NCBI GenBank assembly: GCA_029212465.1
Contig: JARGNV010000005.1
Location: forward strand, 1 to 64,000
Origin: Legionellaceae bacterium
GTDB taxonomy: Bacteria; Pseudomonadota; Gammaproteobacteria; Legionellales; Legionellaceae
Reading direction: 5' to 3'
Length of the DNA stretch: 64,000 nucleotides
The position numbers were made by a program, and so were the translations under genes. The notes under the pieces are model-generated. The model was not told where the DNA came from. It worked only from the letters and a program-made list of their open reading frames with translations, and did no database searches. How positions within the stretch are numbered: the first letter of the stretch is position 1; every line of letters starts with the position of its first letter. Below are positions 26,313 to 34,421 of this stretch, in pieces.

Positions 26313-26321
26313 ATCTTTTCA

Positions 26322-26351
26322 TTGATGTTTCTCTTCAAAATATGGTATAAG
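26322..26351 (+). promoter_or_regulatory. Promoter of the rpsB-tsf-pyrH-frr cluster
   Basis: TTGATG (26322-26327), 18-nt spacer, TATAAG (26346-26351) with an extended TG two bases upstream of the -10. Expected transcription start near 26358, giving a leader of about 95 nt. Confidence 0.6.
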
Positions 26352-26357
26352 TACGGC

Positions 26358-26452
26358 GATTTTAACGACACACACGTTTCGTCACATGCTGCGGGGTCCC
26401 CAAAAGGGGTGCAGGATGGGAAGCGTGGAGGCTTAACCCTGGAGAAAAAGTA
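26358..26452 (+). promoter_or_regulatory. rpsB mRNA leader, candidate S2 autoregulatory RNA
   Basis: The 5' leader is structured: it contains CATGCTGCGGGG, GTCCCCAAAAGGGG (a short stem), GTGCAGGATGGG and GCGTGGAGGCTTAACCC before the ribosome site GGAG. Gammaproteobacterial rpsB genes carry a conserved leader to which S2 binds to repress its own operon, and the 'AAGCGTGGAGG...AACCC' stretch looks like that element. Identification is by memory of the motif, not by a covariance search. Confidence 0.5.
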
Positions 26453-27370
26453 ATGACAGTTAGTATGCGAGAACTGCTTCAAGCAGGTGCACATTTTGGG
26501 CACAGAACCCGTTTTTGGAACCCAAAAATGGAACAATACATTTTTGGTTCACGAAATAAAATTCACATTATTAACCTTGAAAAAACCTTGCCTATGTTGC
26601 AAGACGCTGAGAACCATGTTGGGCGTTTGGCAGCAAACAAAGCAAAAATTCTATTTGTTGGCACAAAGCGTGCAGCACAAGATTCTATCCGTGAAAATGC
26701 GATTCGTTGTGGCATGCCTTATGTTGACCATCGCTGGTTGGGTGGGATGCTCACCAACTATAAGACCGTTCGTCAGTCTATTTTCCGTTTGAAAGAATTG
26801 AAAAAAATGCGTGACGAAGGCAAGTTCGAAACCATGATTAAAAAAGAAGCTTTAATGCTAACCCGTGAGCTTGAAAAGCTTGATCGCAGCTTGGGCGGTA
26901 TTGAAGACATGGCAGGTTTACCTGATGCATTGTTTGTAGTGGATGTTGGTTTTGAGCATATTGCAGTTGAAGAAGCGCGTCGCTTAAAAATTCCTGTAAT
27001 TGGTGTGGTTGATACCAACAATGACCCAGATAACATCGATTATGTGATTCCTGGCAATGATGACTCAATGCGAGCGGTTGATATTTATATTCGTACCATT
27101 GCTGATGCAATTATAAATGTACAGCAAGGTGATACAGTGGGCGGTGTTGATGCTTCTGATTTTGTTGAAGTGTCTGACGAAGAAGCAGCGCCAGCTAAAA
27201 AACCTGCAAAAGCTGCAGCTAAGGTTGAGACCAAGAAAGAGAGTATTGCTGCAAAGGCTGAACCAAAAAAAACTGCTGCTCAAGCAGAACCTAAAAAAGA
27301 AGCAGCAAAAGCCGCCCCTAAAAAGGCCGCTGCTAAGAAAGAAACAGCTGAAAAGAAAGCAGCTGAGTAA
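26453..27370 (+). CDS. rpsB: 30S ribosomal protein S2 with Lys/Ala-rich C-terminal extension
   Basis: Essential small-subunit protein. The first about 240 residues are canonical: '[20 protein letters not shown]', '[15 protein letters not shown]' and '[20 protein letters not shown]'. The protein is 305 residues against 241 in E. coli; the extra about 60 are a basic low-complexity tail of repeating A-x-P-K-K units ('[20 protein letters not shown]'). Such tails occur in some S2 proteins but their job is unclear. GGAG lies 8 nt before the ATG. It is followed after 110 bp, including a perfect palindrome, by tsf. Confidence 0.97.
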   Translation: MTVSMRELLQAGAHFGHRTRFWNPKMEQYIFGSRNKIHIINLEKTLPMLQDAENHVGRLAANKAKILFVGTKRAAQDSIRENAIRCGMPYVDHRWLGGMLTNYKTVRQSIFRLKELKKMRDEGKFETMIKKEALMLTRELEKLDRSLGGIEDMAGLPDALFVVDVGFEHIAVEEARRLKIPVIGVVDTNNDPDNIDYVIPGNDDSMRAVDIYIRTIADAIINVQQGDTVGGVDASDFVEVSDEEAAPAKKPAKAAAKVETKKESIAAKAEPKKTAAQAEPKKEAAKAAPKKAAAKKETAEKKAAE

Positions 27371-27398
27371 ATCTTTTAGTCAATGATATATGATGCAG

Positions 27399-27432
27399 CA
27401 CTTGAGTTTTTGCTTAAGCAAAAACTCAAGTG
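27399..27432. repeat. 34-bp perfect palindrome between rpsB and tsf
   Basis: The arms CACTTGAGTTTTTGCTT (27399-27415) and its exact complement (27416-27432) meet with no spacer. In RNA this makes a long hairpin. It lies in the rpsB-tsf gap, where many bacteria have an attenuator or processing site that lets rpsB be expressed above tsf. No T run follows. Confidence 0.6.
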
Positions 27433-27480
27433 TGAGGCACATCGAGTGGTTTGATGCCGCTCATTTTTAGGAGGATGAAC

Positions 27481-28362
27481 ATGTCAATTACTGCAGCTAT
27501 GGTGAAAGAGCTACGTGAACGCACGGGCGCACCTATGATGGAGTGTAAAAAATTCTTAGTGGCAACCGATGGAGATATGGAAAACGCCATTCTTGAGTTG
27601 CGCAAAGCAGGCCAAACTAAAGCAGATAAAAAAGCGGATCGTGTGGCATCTGAAGGTATTATTGTATTTTGTGCTTCAGATGATGCGCGTCGTGCTGTCT
27701 TGGTTGAAGTCAACAGCGAAACAGACTTTGTAGCGCGTGATGCAAGTTTTATAGCATTCGCAAAACAAGTTGGAGAAGTCGCGCTGAAAGCAGGTTCAAG
27801 TGATGTTGAAGCAGTATCTGCTATGCCATTTTCTGATGAAGCGGGTACGGTGGATGAGGCGCGTCGTGCACTGATTGCAAACATTGGCGAGAATATACAA
27901 ATAAGACGCATTACATTTGTTGAGTCGGATGAAGTGATTGGTGGTTACTTACATGGCTCACGTATTGGTGTTTTAGTCGCCATGAAGCAAGGTACTGAAG
28001 TGCTTGCAAAAGATTTAGCGATGCATATTGCAGCGAGCAAACCTCTTGTTGTGAGTGAAGAGCAAGTGCCTGCTGAAGATATTGAGCGTGAGCGTGAAAT
28101 TTTTGTTGCACAAGCACGTGAAAGTGGCAAACCTGATGCCATTATTGAAAAAATGGTTGAAGGACGTATTAAAAAGTTCTTAGCTGAAGTGAGCTTGGTT
28201 GGGCAAGCGTTTGTGAAAAACCCAAATCAAACTGTGGCTGAGCTTTTAAAAGAAAACAACGCAGAAGTGCTTTCATTCACACGTATTGAAGTGGGTGAGG
28301 GGATTGAGAAAAAAGAAGATGATTTTGTTGCTGAAGTGATGTCACAGGTTCGTGACTCATGA
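27481..28362 (+). CDS. tsf: Elongation factor Ts
   Basis: Nucleotide-exchange factor for EF-Tu. It has 293 residues from the ATG at 27481 (AGGAGG upstream); an in-frame ATG 30 bp earlier is rejected because the family begins near '[20 protein letters not shown]'. It has the N-terminal UBA-like domain, the core '[13 protein letters not shown]', and the C-terminal dimerisation module ending at 'VAEVMSQ'. It overlaps pyrH by 4 bp (ATGA). It is one of four genes in the conserved rpsB-tsf-pyrH-frr order. Confidence 0.97.
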   Translation: MSITAAMVKELRERTGAPMMECKKFLVATDGDMENAILELRKAGQTKADKKADRVASEGIIVFCASDDARRAVLVEVNSETDFVARDASFIAFAKQVGEVALKAGSSDVEAVSAMPFSDEAGTVDEARRALIANIGENIQIRRITFVESDEVIGGYLHGSRIGVLVAMKQGTEVLAKDLAMHIAASKPLVVSEEQVPAEDIEREREIFVAQARESGKPDAIIEKMVEGRIKKFLAEVSLVGQAFVKNPNQTVAELLKENNAEVLSFTRIEVGEGIEKKEDDFVAEVMSQVRDS

Positions 28363-29090
28363 GCGATGCCACTAAAGCACCTTTAAAATACAAACGCGTA
28401 CTGATTAAGTATAGTGGTGAAGCACTGATGGGAGATACCTCTTTTGGTATCGACCCTAAGGTGCTGAATCGAATGGCAAAAGAAGTCGCGGAATTGGTCG
28501 AGATGGGTGTTGAAGTGGCCGTTGTCATTGGCGGTGGAAATTTATTTCGTGGTAAGGCATTGTCAGAGGCAGGCCTTGGACGTGTGCCGGGCGATCATAT
28601 GGGAATGCTTGCAACGGTTATGAATGGCATTGCGCTCAGAGATGCCTTTGAGCGTGCCAATCTTTCAGTGCGTGTAATGTCAGCTATTTCAATCCTTGGT
28701 GTGGTTGACTCTTATCATCACAGAAAAGCCATGGCACACTTAGCCAATAAAGAAGTGCTCATCTTTGCTGCAGGTACGGGTAATCCTTTTTTTACAACAG
28801 ACTCTGCAGCTTGTTTGCGTGGTATTGAGATGGAAGCGGATGTGGTACTAAAAGCCACAAAAGTTGATGGTATTTATTCGGACGATCCGGTAAAAAATCC
28901 TAACGCAACGCGATATGATAGGCTGACTTATCACGAAGTGCTGACTAAAAATTTAAAAGTGATGGACTTAACTGCGATTTGTTTGTGTCAGGACCATGGT
29001 TTACCACTGCAAGTATTTGATATGACAGCACCAGGTGTTTTGAAGCGAATTATTCAAGGTGAGCCTATTGGCACGATTGTAGGAGAATAA
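28359..29090 (+). CDS. pyrH: Uridylate kinase
   Basis: Phosphorylates UMP to UDP for pyrimidine nucleotide synthesis. It has 243 residues, with the amino-acid-kinase fold: '[12 protein letters not shown]' at the N-terminus (phosphate-binding Lys/Gly), '[11 protein letters not shown]', and the UMP/GTP site region '[13 protein letters not shown]'. It ends with '[18 protein letters not shown]'. Translation is coupled to tsf by an ATGA overlap, and frr begins 1 bp after its stop codon, again suggesting coupling. Length and motifs match E. coli PyrH (241). Confidence 0.97.
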   Translation: MSDATKAPLKYKRVLIKYSGEALMGDTSFGIDPKVLNRMAKEVAELVEMGVEVAVVIGGGNLFRGKALSEAGLGRVPGDHMGMLATVMNGIALRDAFERANLSVRVMSAISILGVVDSYHHRKAMAHLANKEVLIFAAGTGNPFFTTDSAACLRGIEMEADVVLKATKVDGIYSDDPVKNPNATRYDRLTYHEVLTKNLKVMDLTAICLCQDHGLPLQVFDMTAPGVLKRIIQGEPIGTIVGE

Positions 29091-29091
29091 C

Positions 29092-29649
29092 ATGAGCGAT
29101 GATGTAAAACGCGATGCAGAAGTGCGGATGCAAAAAGCAGTTGAGTCACTCAAGCATGAAATGTCAAAGATAAGAACGGGACGTGCGAGCCCTGCATTAC
29201 TTGATCATGTTCGTGTTGATTACTATGGTAGCCCAACGCCTTTAAATCAGGTTGCGAGTGTAAGTGTTACAGATGCGCGTATGTTATCGGTGGTTCCTTT
29301 CGAAAAAACCATGATGGCAGTCATTGAAAAAGCAATTTTAACATCTGATTTAGGCTTAAATCCGGCACCTTCAGGCAATACGATTCGAGTGCCAATGCCG
29401 CCTTTAAGTGAAGAGCGTCGTAAAGAAATGATTAAAATCGTGCGGGCAGAGGCCGAACAAGGTCGTGTTTCGATACGAAATATTCGACGTGATGCAAATC
29501 AACAACTGAAAGAGTATGTCAAAGAAAAGCTTATTTCAGAAGATGAAGAGCGTCGTTCTAACGATAGTATTCAAAAGTTAACTGATAAATTCATTGCCCA
29601 AATGGATGCGTTTTTGGTGGAAAAAGAAAAAGAGTTGATGGAAATTTAA
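29092..29649 (+). CDS. frr: Ribosome recycling factor
   Basis: Separates ribosomal subunits after termination, together with EF-G. It has 185 residues, exactly the usual length. It shows the three-helix bundle and beta/alpha head: '[20 protein letters not shown]' at the start, '[17 protein letters not shown]', then '[19 protein letters not shown]' and the long C-terminal helix. It starts 1 bp after pyrH. It ends the operon; the following 297 bp is intergenic and holds palindromes only. Confidence 0.97.
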   Translation: MSDDVKRDAEVRMQKAVESLKHEMSKIRTGRASPALLDHVRVDYYGSPTPLNQVASVSVTDARMLSVVPFEKTMMAVIEKAILTSDLGLNPAPSGNTIRVPMPPLSEERRKEMIKIVRAEAEQGRVSIRNIRRDANQQLKEYVKEKLISEDEERRSNDSIQKLTDKFIAQMDAFLVEKEKELMEI

Positions 29650-29675
29650 CGGGTAACTTTCATAAAGTCTCTCTC

Positions 29676-29705
29676 ATAAACGGGGTCAGGACTGACCCCG
29701 TTTAT
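29676..29705. repeat. REP-like palindrome behind frr
   Basis: Arms ATAAACGGGGTCAG (29676-29689) and CTGACCCCGTTTAT (29692-29705) with a 2-nt centre. It may act as a terminator or mRNA stabiliser for the operon, but there is no T run. The GGGGTCAGG core resembles the hairpin at 1082-1139 (GGGGCCAGG), suggesting a dispersed repeat family. Confidence 0.55.
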
Positions 29706-29830
29706 CGGTTATCCGCCTATTTTATGGTCTGAGCGCGTTTCTTTTCTTATTTCTTCTACTCGCTGTGATATTACAAAGTGAAACCAAGCTTTTCTTGCTT
29801 CCCCAGTTGACTCTGTTGAGCTGAACAAAT

Positions 29831-29939
29831 GTAACTCCCCACGTCATTCTGAGCGTAGCGAAGGATCTTCTAAAGCACACACATTTTATACTTTTTGAGA
29901 TCTTTCGCTACGCTCGAGATGACGTACCTGGGTAGTTAC
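29831..29939. repeat. Imperfect terminal inverted repeat element, MITE-like
   Basis: A 109-bp element lies in the frr-holA gap. The left end begins GTAACTCCCCACGTCATTCT (29831) and the right end, read in reverse, begins GTAACTACCCAGGTACGTCA (29939). A 28-nt core in each arm (ACGTCAT...GAGCGTAGCGAA...GATCT) agrees at 24 positions, with a central region of about 30 AT-rich bases. This layout suggests a non-autonomous repeat. No open frame is inside, and I see no second copy in the window. The rest of the 29650-29946 gap holds nothing recognisable. Confidence 0.6.
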
Positions 29940-29946
29940 GTGTTGT

Positions 29947-30933
29947 TTACTGTGCGAAATCAACAATCAGCCGTTCGGTGAGTTGCCAGGTTTGTTTGGT
30001 ATTACCGGATTTAATGTGTGTGTCGAGTATTTGGCTTTGCTGGATGAGTCGATAGATAGTGTCACGAGAGAGACGCTTTAAGGCGCGTTGATATTGCTGG
30101 GTGCGAAAGCTATAAATTTTGAGGGCTTGGTATGTTCGACCTGCCATGAGTTGTTCAAGAAGCCTTAGTTCTTGTGTGATAAACCAGAGAATTAGGATAG
30201 GTTCAACTTGGTCTTTTCGTGCGCGCTCAGTCAGGTCGAGAGCCTGTTTAGCATTTCCTTCAAGACATGCGCTTGATATTTCGTAGAGCTTATATTGCCG
30301 CTCATCTACGAGTTGTGCTTTTGTCATTTCGATGGTAAGTGTGGTATTTGGCTCGTATGTGAGCGCTAGGCGTTCAATGGTTTGACTGGCTGCATGCAAG
30401 TTACCTCTGGTGTATGTTTGAATCAGCTCTGGAACGGCCTCGGTGTAGGTTAGCTGGTTTTTTTTTAGCTGTTGTTGAATCCAGCGTAACTCAGCACCTG
30501 CATTCAGTGTTTGAATGTTGATGCAAACAATGTTCGAGTTTTTACTGAGATCAGCGCATTGTTTCGGAGGCAAAAGTGGTGCGCGCAGTATCACTAAACA
30601 CTCAGCGTTCGGGGCTTTAGCATAGTCAACAAGATGAGCTTTTGATTTTGCATCGAGGCTTTTCTTTTGCCAGGTTGCATCAATGCATTGTTGGCTGTAA
30701 AAAAGAGAGTAGCTATTAGCTGTTTCTGTCAGCTCATGCCAGTCTTGGGCAAGCTCGAGATATATTCTTTTTTCTTCTATTTCTGTTTCTTTAAGGGCGC
30801 GCCAGTTTTTTTTGAGGGCAAGCACTGCTTGATTCAGCAAAAAAGCATCCTGCCCCACTAAAAGATAAACTGGGGCAGGGGGTTGTTTGAGGTGTGTCTC
30901 AAAGCTTACATCAGGATACTTAATCATCGACAT
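29947..30933 (-). CDS. holA: DNA polymerase III delta subunit (clamp loader)
   Basis: Opens the beta clamp in the clamp-loader complex. It has 328 residues from the ATG at 30933, or 326 from the ATG at 30927 ('MIKYPDVSFETHLKQPPAPV'). The AAA-like start 'PVYLLVGQDAFLLNQAVLAL' and the mid-protein region ('GNLHAASQTIERLAL') align with E. coli HolA. Sequence divergence is high, as usual for delta, so recognition relies on the order leuS-lptE-holA and the overall pattern. It overlaps the preceding secreted-protein gene by 14 bp, so it is translationally coupled. nadD, which often follows, is absent. Confidence 0.88.
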   Translation of the reverse strand: MSMIKYPDVSFETHLKQPPAPVYLLVGQDAFLLNQAVLALKKNWRALKETEIEEKRIYLELAQDWHELTETANSYSLFYSQQCIDATWQKKSLDAKSKAHLVDYAKAPNAECLVILRAPLLPPKQCADLSKNSNIVCINIQTLNAGAELRWIQQQLKKNQLTYTEAVPELIQTYTRGNLHAASQTIERLALTYEPNTTLTIEMTKAQLVDERQYKLYEISSACLEGNAKQALDLTERARKDQVEPILILWFITQELRLLEQLMAGRTYQALKIYSFRTQQYQRALKRLSRDTIYRLIQQSQILDTHIKSGNTKQTWQLTERLIVDFAQ

Positions 30934-31393
30934 TCAGTAATTTTTCTAAGATGGTATCGTCATTGTTATCTTTTTTGTTACGGTCGTAGTTTCGCATGCG
31001 ATGTTTTACAGTACATACACTGCGTGTGCTGCCATGGAGGTATTGCCATTGTTGGCAAAGATATTTTGCAGTGCGGCAAGCGTTTTGTCCTGTAGTATTC
31101 CATGTGCGTCCAGATTCATCGCTTACAATACACCGATTTTCAATGGTTGAAACAGGGCCTTGTTCACAATAAGACTGGGCTGTCTGACAAGTTCTTGGGT
31201 AGTTTGAGCGACGTCTACATTCAGCTTTTGCTGCACGGCGCGCGGCATTCATTGATTTTCCAAATGCACCATAGTTACGTTCTTTTGTATCTACTGCCAT
31301 GCATTGCCATTGGCCTGGAGGAATATCAATAGCAATAGCAAAAACTTGAAAACTGAATAGAGATAAAAGCGCGAGTACAATCCACTGTTTCAT
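30920..31393 (-). CDS. Small secreted cysteine-rich protein inserted in the leuS-lptE-holA operon
   Basis: A 157-residue protein with a good signal peptide ('MKQWIVLALLSLFSFQVFA'). The mature part holds two related segments, about residues 28-75 ('QWQCMAVDTKERNYGAFGKS', then 'AARRAAKAECRRR') and 84-130 ('NRCIVSDESGRTWNTTGQ', then 'ACRTAKYLCQQ'), each with a C-x-A/V-D/S start and further Cys. The layout is similar to DUF4189-like periplasmic domains, which is tentative. The C-terminus is Asp/Asn/Lys rich. The gene starts 2 bp after lptE and overlaps holA by 14 bp, so it is embedded in an otherwise conserved operon. Confidence 0.65.
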   Translation of the reverse strand: MKQWIVLALLSLFSFQVFAIAIDIPPGQWQCMAVDTKERNYGAFGKSMNAARRAAKAECRRRSNYPRTCQTAQSYCEQGPVSTIENRCIVSDESGRTWNTTGQNACRTAKYLCQQWQYLHGSTRSVCTVKHRMRNYDRNKKDNNDDTILEKLLNVDD

Positions 31394-31395
31394 GA

Positions 31396-31929
31396 TTATT
31401 TTCCCTTTAAGTGTGGTGGGGATGATTCCTGCTGATAAAGAAACTCAATGATTTTAAGGGCTGCATCGCGTTTCATTTCAGTTTTTAATTTCTCCCCTTC
31501 ATTTCTTGAGCCTAGCACACGATCGTTATTAATGGTTAAGGGACGGGTCACAAAAACAGAGGTCGGTTCTAAAATGCTCTTACCTCTTGAGGTTTGTAGT
31601 GAAAACCATACAGTGTAAACAAGCTGATATTGTCTTGGGGTTGTACTCGAACTTACGCTGTTAATGGTGTGAGTGAGTTTTTCTGTTTTAATAATAAGCC
31701 AGTAGGGTGCTTTTTTAGGGTTATCAATGACATGAATGTGGCTTGCTTCAAGTGAGTCACGCAGTAAAGGTTTCCAGTTATGCGCCGCATCTTCAACAAC
31801 AATGGCGACTCCTTTTTTAAGCCATGCAGGTGAGGTTTCGGTTCCTCTTAACCGAAAGCCACAAGCCGTTGTTAACAAACAGAGTGTGGCCATTAAGAGG
31901 GGGATGAATAGCGCTTTGGCATACTTCAC
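31396..31929 (-). CDS. lptE: LPS-assembly lipoprotein LptE
   Basis: Outer-membrane lipoprotein that plugs LptD and completes LPS export. It has 177 residues; the signal peptide ends at the lipobox L-T-T-A-C ('LLMATLCLLTTACGFRLRG'), with lipidated Cys23. The 'GFRLRG' start of the mature protein is characteristic. The rest is divergent, as usual for LptE. The ATG overlaps the leuS stop by 4 bp. Order leuS-lptE is conserved in gammaproteobacteria. Confidence 0.92.
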   Translation of the reverse strand: MKYAKALFIPLLMATLCLLTTACGFRLRGTETSPAWLKKGVAIVVEDAAHNWKPLLRDSLEASHIHVIDNPKKAPYWLIIKTEKLTHTINSVSSSTTPRQYQLVYTVWFSLQTSRGKSILEPTSVFVTRPLTINNDRVLGSRNEGEKLKTEMKRDAALKIIEFLYQQESSPPHLKGK

Positions 31930-34406
31930 GTGCTGACTACCAAATTAATGAGTTGACGATGAGCGACAACAATACATTTTTTAATGGTTTTGCCAGCAAC
32001 AAACGATGCGGCTTCTGTTTTTGCCCTGTCGATGAGCGCATCCTCTGGCATCTCTGTTGGTGCTGTAAACTGTGCACGAAGTTTACCGTTTACTTGTACA
32101 ACAAAGTCAACCTCATCGGTTTTTAAGGCGTTTTTATCAAACTTGGGCCAAGGTGCGTCGATAATTGGCCGCGTAAAGCCTAAGTTTTCCCAAAGTACGT
32201 GACAAATGTGCGGTGTAATCGGGGCTAAAAGGCGTAATAAAGCGGTCATGCTGTGGTAGAAAAAGTATTTATCTTCATCGGTTTGAATCTCGTAGCTTGA
32301 AATGATGTTAAATAACTTCATGCAGGCAGAGACAACAGTATTAAATTGGTTGCGTTCGTAATCAGCCGTTGCGCGCGCAATAATTTGATGCACTTCAGCG
32401 CGTGCTTTCTTTAAACGTGACTCAACTTCTTGCCAGTTAATGCGCGGATTATTTTCGCCGTACATCTCGCCTGTTTCAATCAAACGGGCTCGATGTTCAT
32501 AAGCAAATACCCAAAGCCGCTTCAAGAAACGATAAGCCCCTTCTACGCCACTGTCTGACCACTCTAGTGATTGCTCAGGGGGCGCTGCAAACATGCTGAA
32601 GAGTCGTGCTGTATCAGCTCCATAAGTTTCAATAAGATGATTAGGGTCAACTGTGTTTCCGAGTGACTTAGACATTTTATGGCCATCTTTTAAGACCATG
32701 CCTTGGGTTAGGAGTGCTTTAAACGGTTCATCTGAATTAACAAGCCCTTCATCGCGCATGAGTTTATGAAAAAAACGTGCGTACAAAAGGTGCATGACAG
32801 CATGTTCAATGCCTCCAACATATTGGTCGACCGGCGTCCAGTATTTGGCACGGTCATCGAGCATGACATCTTCTTGGCCTTTACAGGCAAAGCGTGCGTA
32901 ATACCAAGATGACTCTACGAAGGTATCGAACGTGTCAGTTTCTCGTTGCGCGTCTTGTCCACACTTAGGACACTCCGTTTGTAAAAAATCAGCACAATCT
33001 GCAAGTGGGGAGCCTTGGGCTGAAAAATCGACATTTTCAGGTAAGCGTACAGGCAGTTCATCTTCAGGAACAGGTACAGGCCCACAGTCATCACATAAGA
33101 TCATGGGAATAGGCGTACCCCAATAGCGTTGCCGCGAAACACCCCAGTCACGTAGGCGATAATTGATAGTAGTGCGACCCATATTGTTTTCTTCGAGCTT
33201 TTGGGTGATGGCGGCTTTTGCATCAGTCGAATTTAAACCATCAAATTCACCTGAATTAATGAGTACACCTGTGTCAAGAAAAGCACCTTTTGAATAGTTA
33301 TGTGCATCCGCTTCATTTTGAGGTGCAATCACAGATTGAATAGGTAAGTTATACTTGGTTGCAAACTCAAAGTCGCGAGCATCATGTGCAGGCACTGCCA
33401 TAACAGCCCCTGTACCGTATTGCATCAGTACAAAGTTTGCAATCCAAATAGGAAGTTTTTGGCCTGAAATAGGGTGAGTTGCAAAAAATCCTGTTGCAAT
33501 ACCGCGCTTTTCAAGTGCCGCAATGTCTGCCTCAGCGGTACCGGTGCCAGCACAGCTTTCGATAAAGGCTTGTACTTTTGCGTCTGTTTCTGCTGCCTTT
33601 TTTGCCAGTGGATGATCAGGAGAAATCGCAAAATAGGTAACGCCCATGAGCGTGTCAGGGCGTGTCGTATATACCTTTAAGGGTTTGGGGCGGTCATCCA
33701 TTGGAAAGTATACTTCACACCCTTCAGAGCGCCCAATCCAATTTCGCTGCATCTGTTTAACTTGGTCAGGCCATCCATCTAGGGTATCAAGGCCCAGTAA
33801 TAATTCATCTGCGTAGGCTGTAATTTTAATAAACCATTGTGGAATGGCTTTACGTTCAACAAGCGCTCCGGAGCGCCAGCCACGTCCATCAACAACTTGT
33901 TCGTTTGCGAGCACGGTTTTATCGACAGGGTCCCAGTTGACCCACGAATTTTTCTTATATACGAGCCCTTTTTCGTACAGTTTGATAAAAAACCATTGTT
34001 CCCAACGATAATAGACCGGATCACAGGTGGTCACTTCACGTCGCCAGTCGTAAGCATTACCGAGCTTCAAAAATTGCGCTTTCATCGAAGCAATGTTTTG
34101 CTCGGTCCAGTTGGCGGGATGTACTTTGTGTTTGATAGCCGCATTTTCAGCAGGTAGGCCAAATGCATCCCAGCCTATTGGTTGGAGCACATTTTTTCCA
34201 AGCGCCCGTTGATATCTGGCAATCACGTCACTTAAGGTATAGTTTCTCACATGTCCCATATGTAACGAGCCACTGGGGTAAGGAAACATAGCAAGACAAT
34301 AAAACTTTTCTTTATTTAAATCTTCGTTGACTTGATAGCATTGTTTTTTGACCCAATAGTCTTGGGCCTCTTGCTCAACAACTTGAGGATTGTAGCGATT
34401 ATCCAT
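31926..34406 (-). CDS. leuS: Leucyl-tRNA synthetase
   Basis: Class I aminoacyl-tRNA synthetase. It has 826 residues. The HIGH motif is 'PYPSGSLHMGHVRNYTLSDV' (about 42-61), and the CP1 editing domain has 'TTRPDTLMGVTYFAISPDHP' with later 'YGTGAVMAVPAHDARDFEFA'. The KMSKS motif is 'GHKMSKSLGNTVDPNHLIE', and the anticodon-binding domain and C-terminal domain end at 'VAHRQLINLV'. No truncation. It is downstream of lnt by 15 bp, in the same orientation. Confidence 0.98.
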   Translation of the reverse strand: MDNRYNPQVVEQEAQDYWVKKQCYQVNEDLNKEKFYCLAMFPYPSGSLHMGHVRNYTLSDVIARYQRALGKNVLQPIGWDAFGLPAENAAIKHKVHPANWTEQNIASMKAQFLKLGNAYDWRREVTTCDPVYYRWEQWFFIKLYEKGLVYKKNSWVNWDPVDKTVLANEQVVDGRGWRSGALVERKAIPQWFIKITAYADELLLGLDTLDGWPDQVKQMQRNWIGRSEGCEVYFPMDDRPKPLKVYTTRPDTLMGVTYFAISPDHPLAKKAAETDAKVQAFIESCAGTGTAEADIAALEKRGIATGFFATHPISGQKLPIWIANFVLMQYGTGAVMAVPAHDARDFEFATKYNLPIQSVIAPQNEADAHNYSKGAFLDTGVLINSGEFDGLNSTDAKAAITQKLEENNMGRTTINYRLRDWGVSRQRYWGTPIPMILCDDCGPVPVPEDELPVRLPENVDFSAQGSPLADCADFLQTECPKCGQDAQRETDTFDTFVESSWYYARFACKGQEDVMLDDRAKYWTPVDQYVGGIEHAVMHLLYARFFHKLMRDEGLVNSDEPFKALLTQGMVLKDGHKMSKSLGNTVDPNHLIETYGADTARLFSMFAAPPEQSLEWSDSGVEGAYRFLKRLWVFAYEHRARLIETGEMYGENNPRINWQEVESRLKKARAEVHQIIARATADYERNQFNTVVSACMKLFNIISSYEIQTDEDKYFFYHSMTALLRLLAPITPHICHVLWENLGFTRPIIDAPWPKFDKNALKTDEVDFVVQVNGKLRAQFTAPTEMPEDALIDRAKTEAASFVAGKTIKKCIVVAHRQLINLVVST

Positions 34407-34421
34407 GATGTATCGGTAAAT

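Noticed and set aside
29650-29946. A small gene in the frr-holA gap
   Set aside because: No frame with start and ribosome site; the sequence is accounted for mainly by palindromes.
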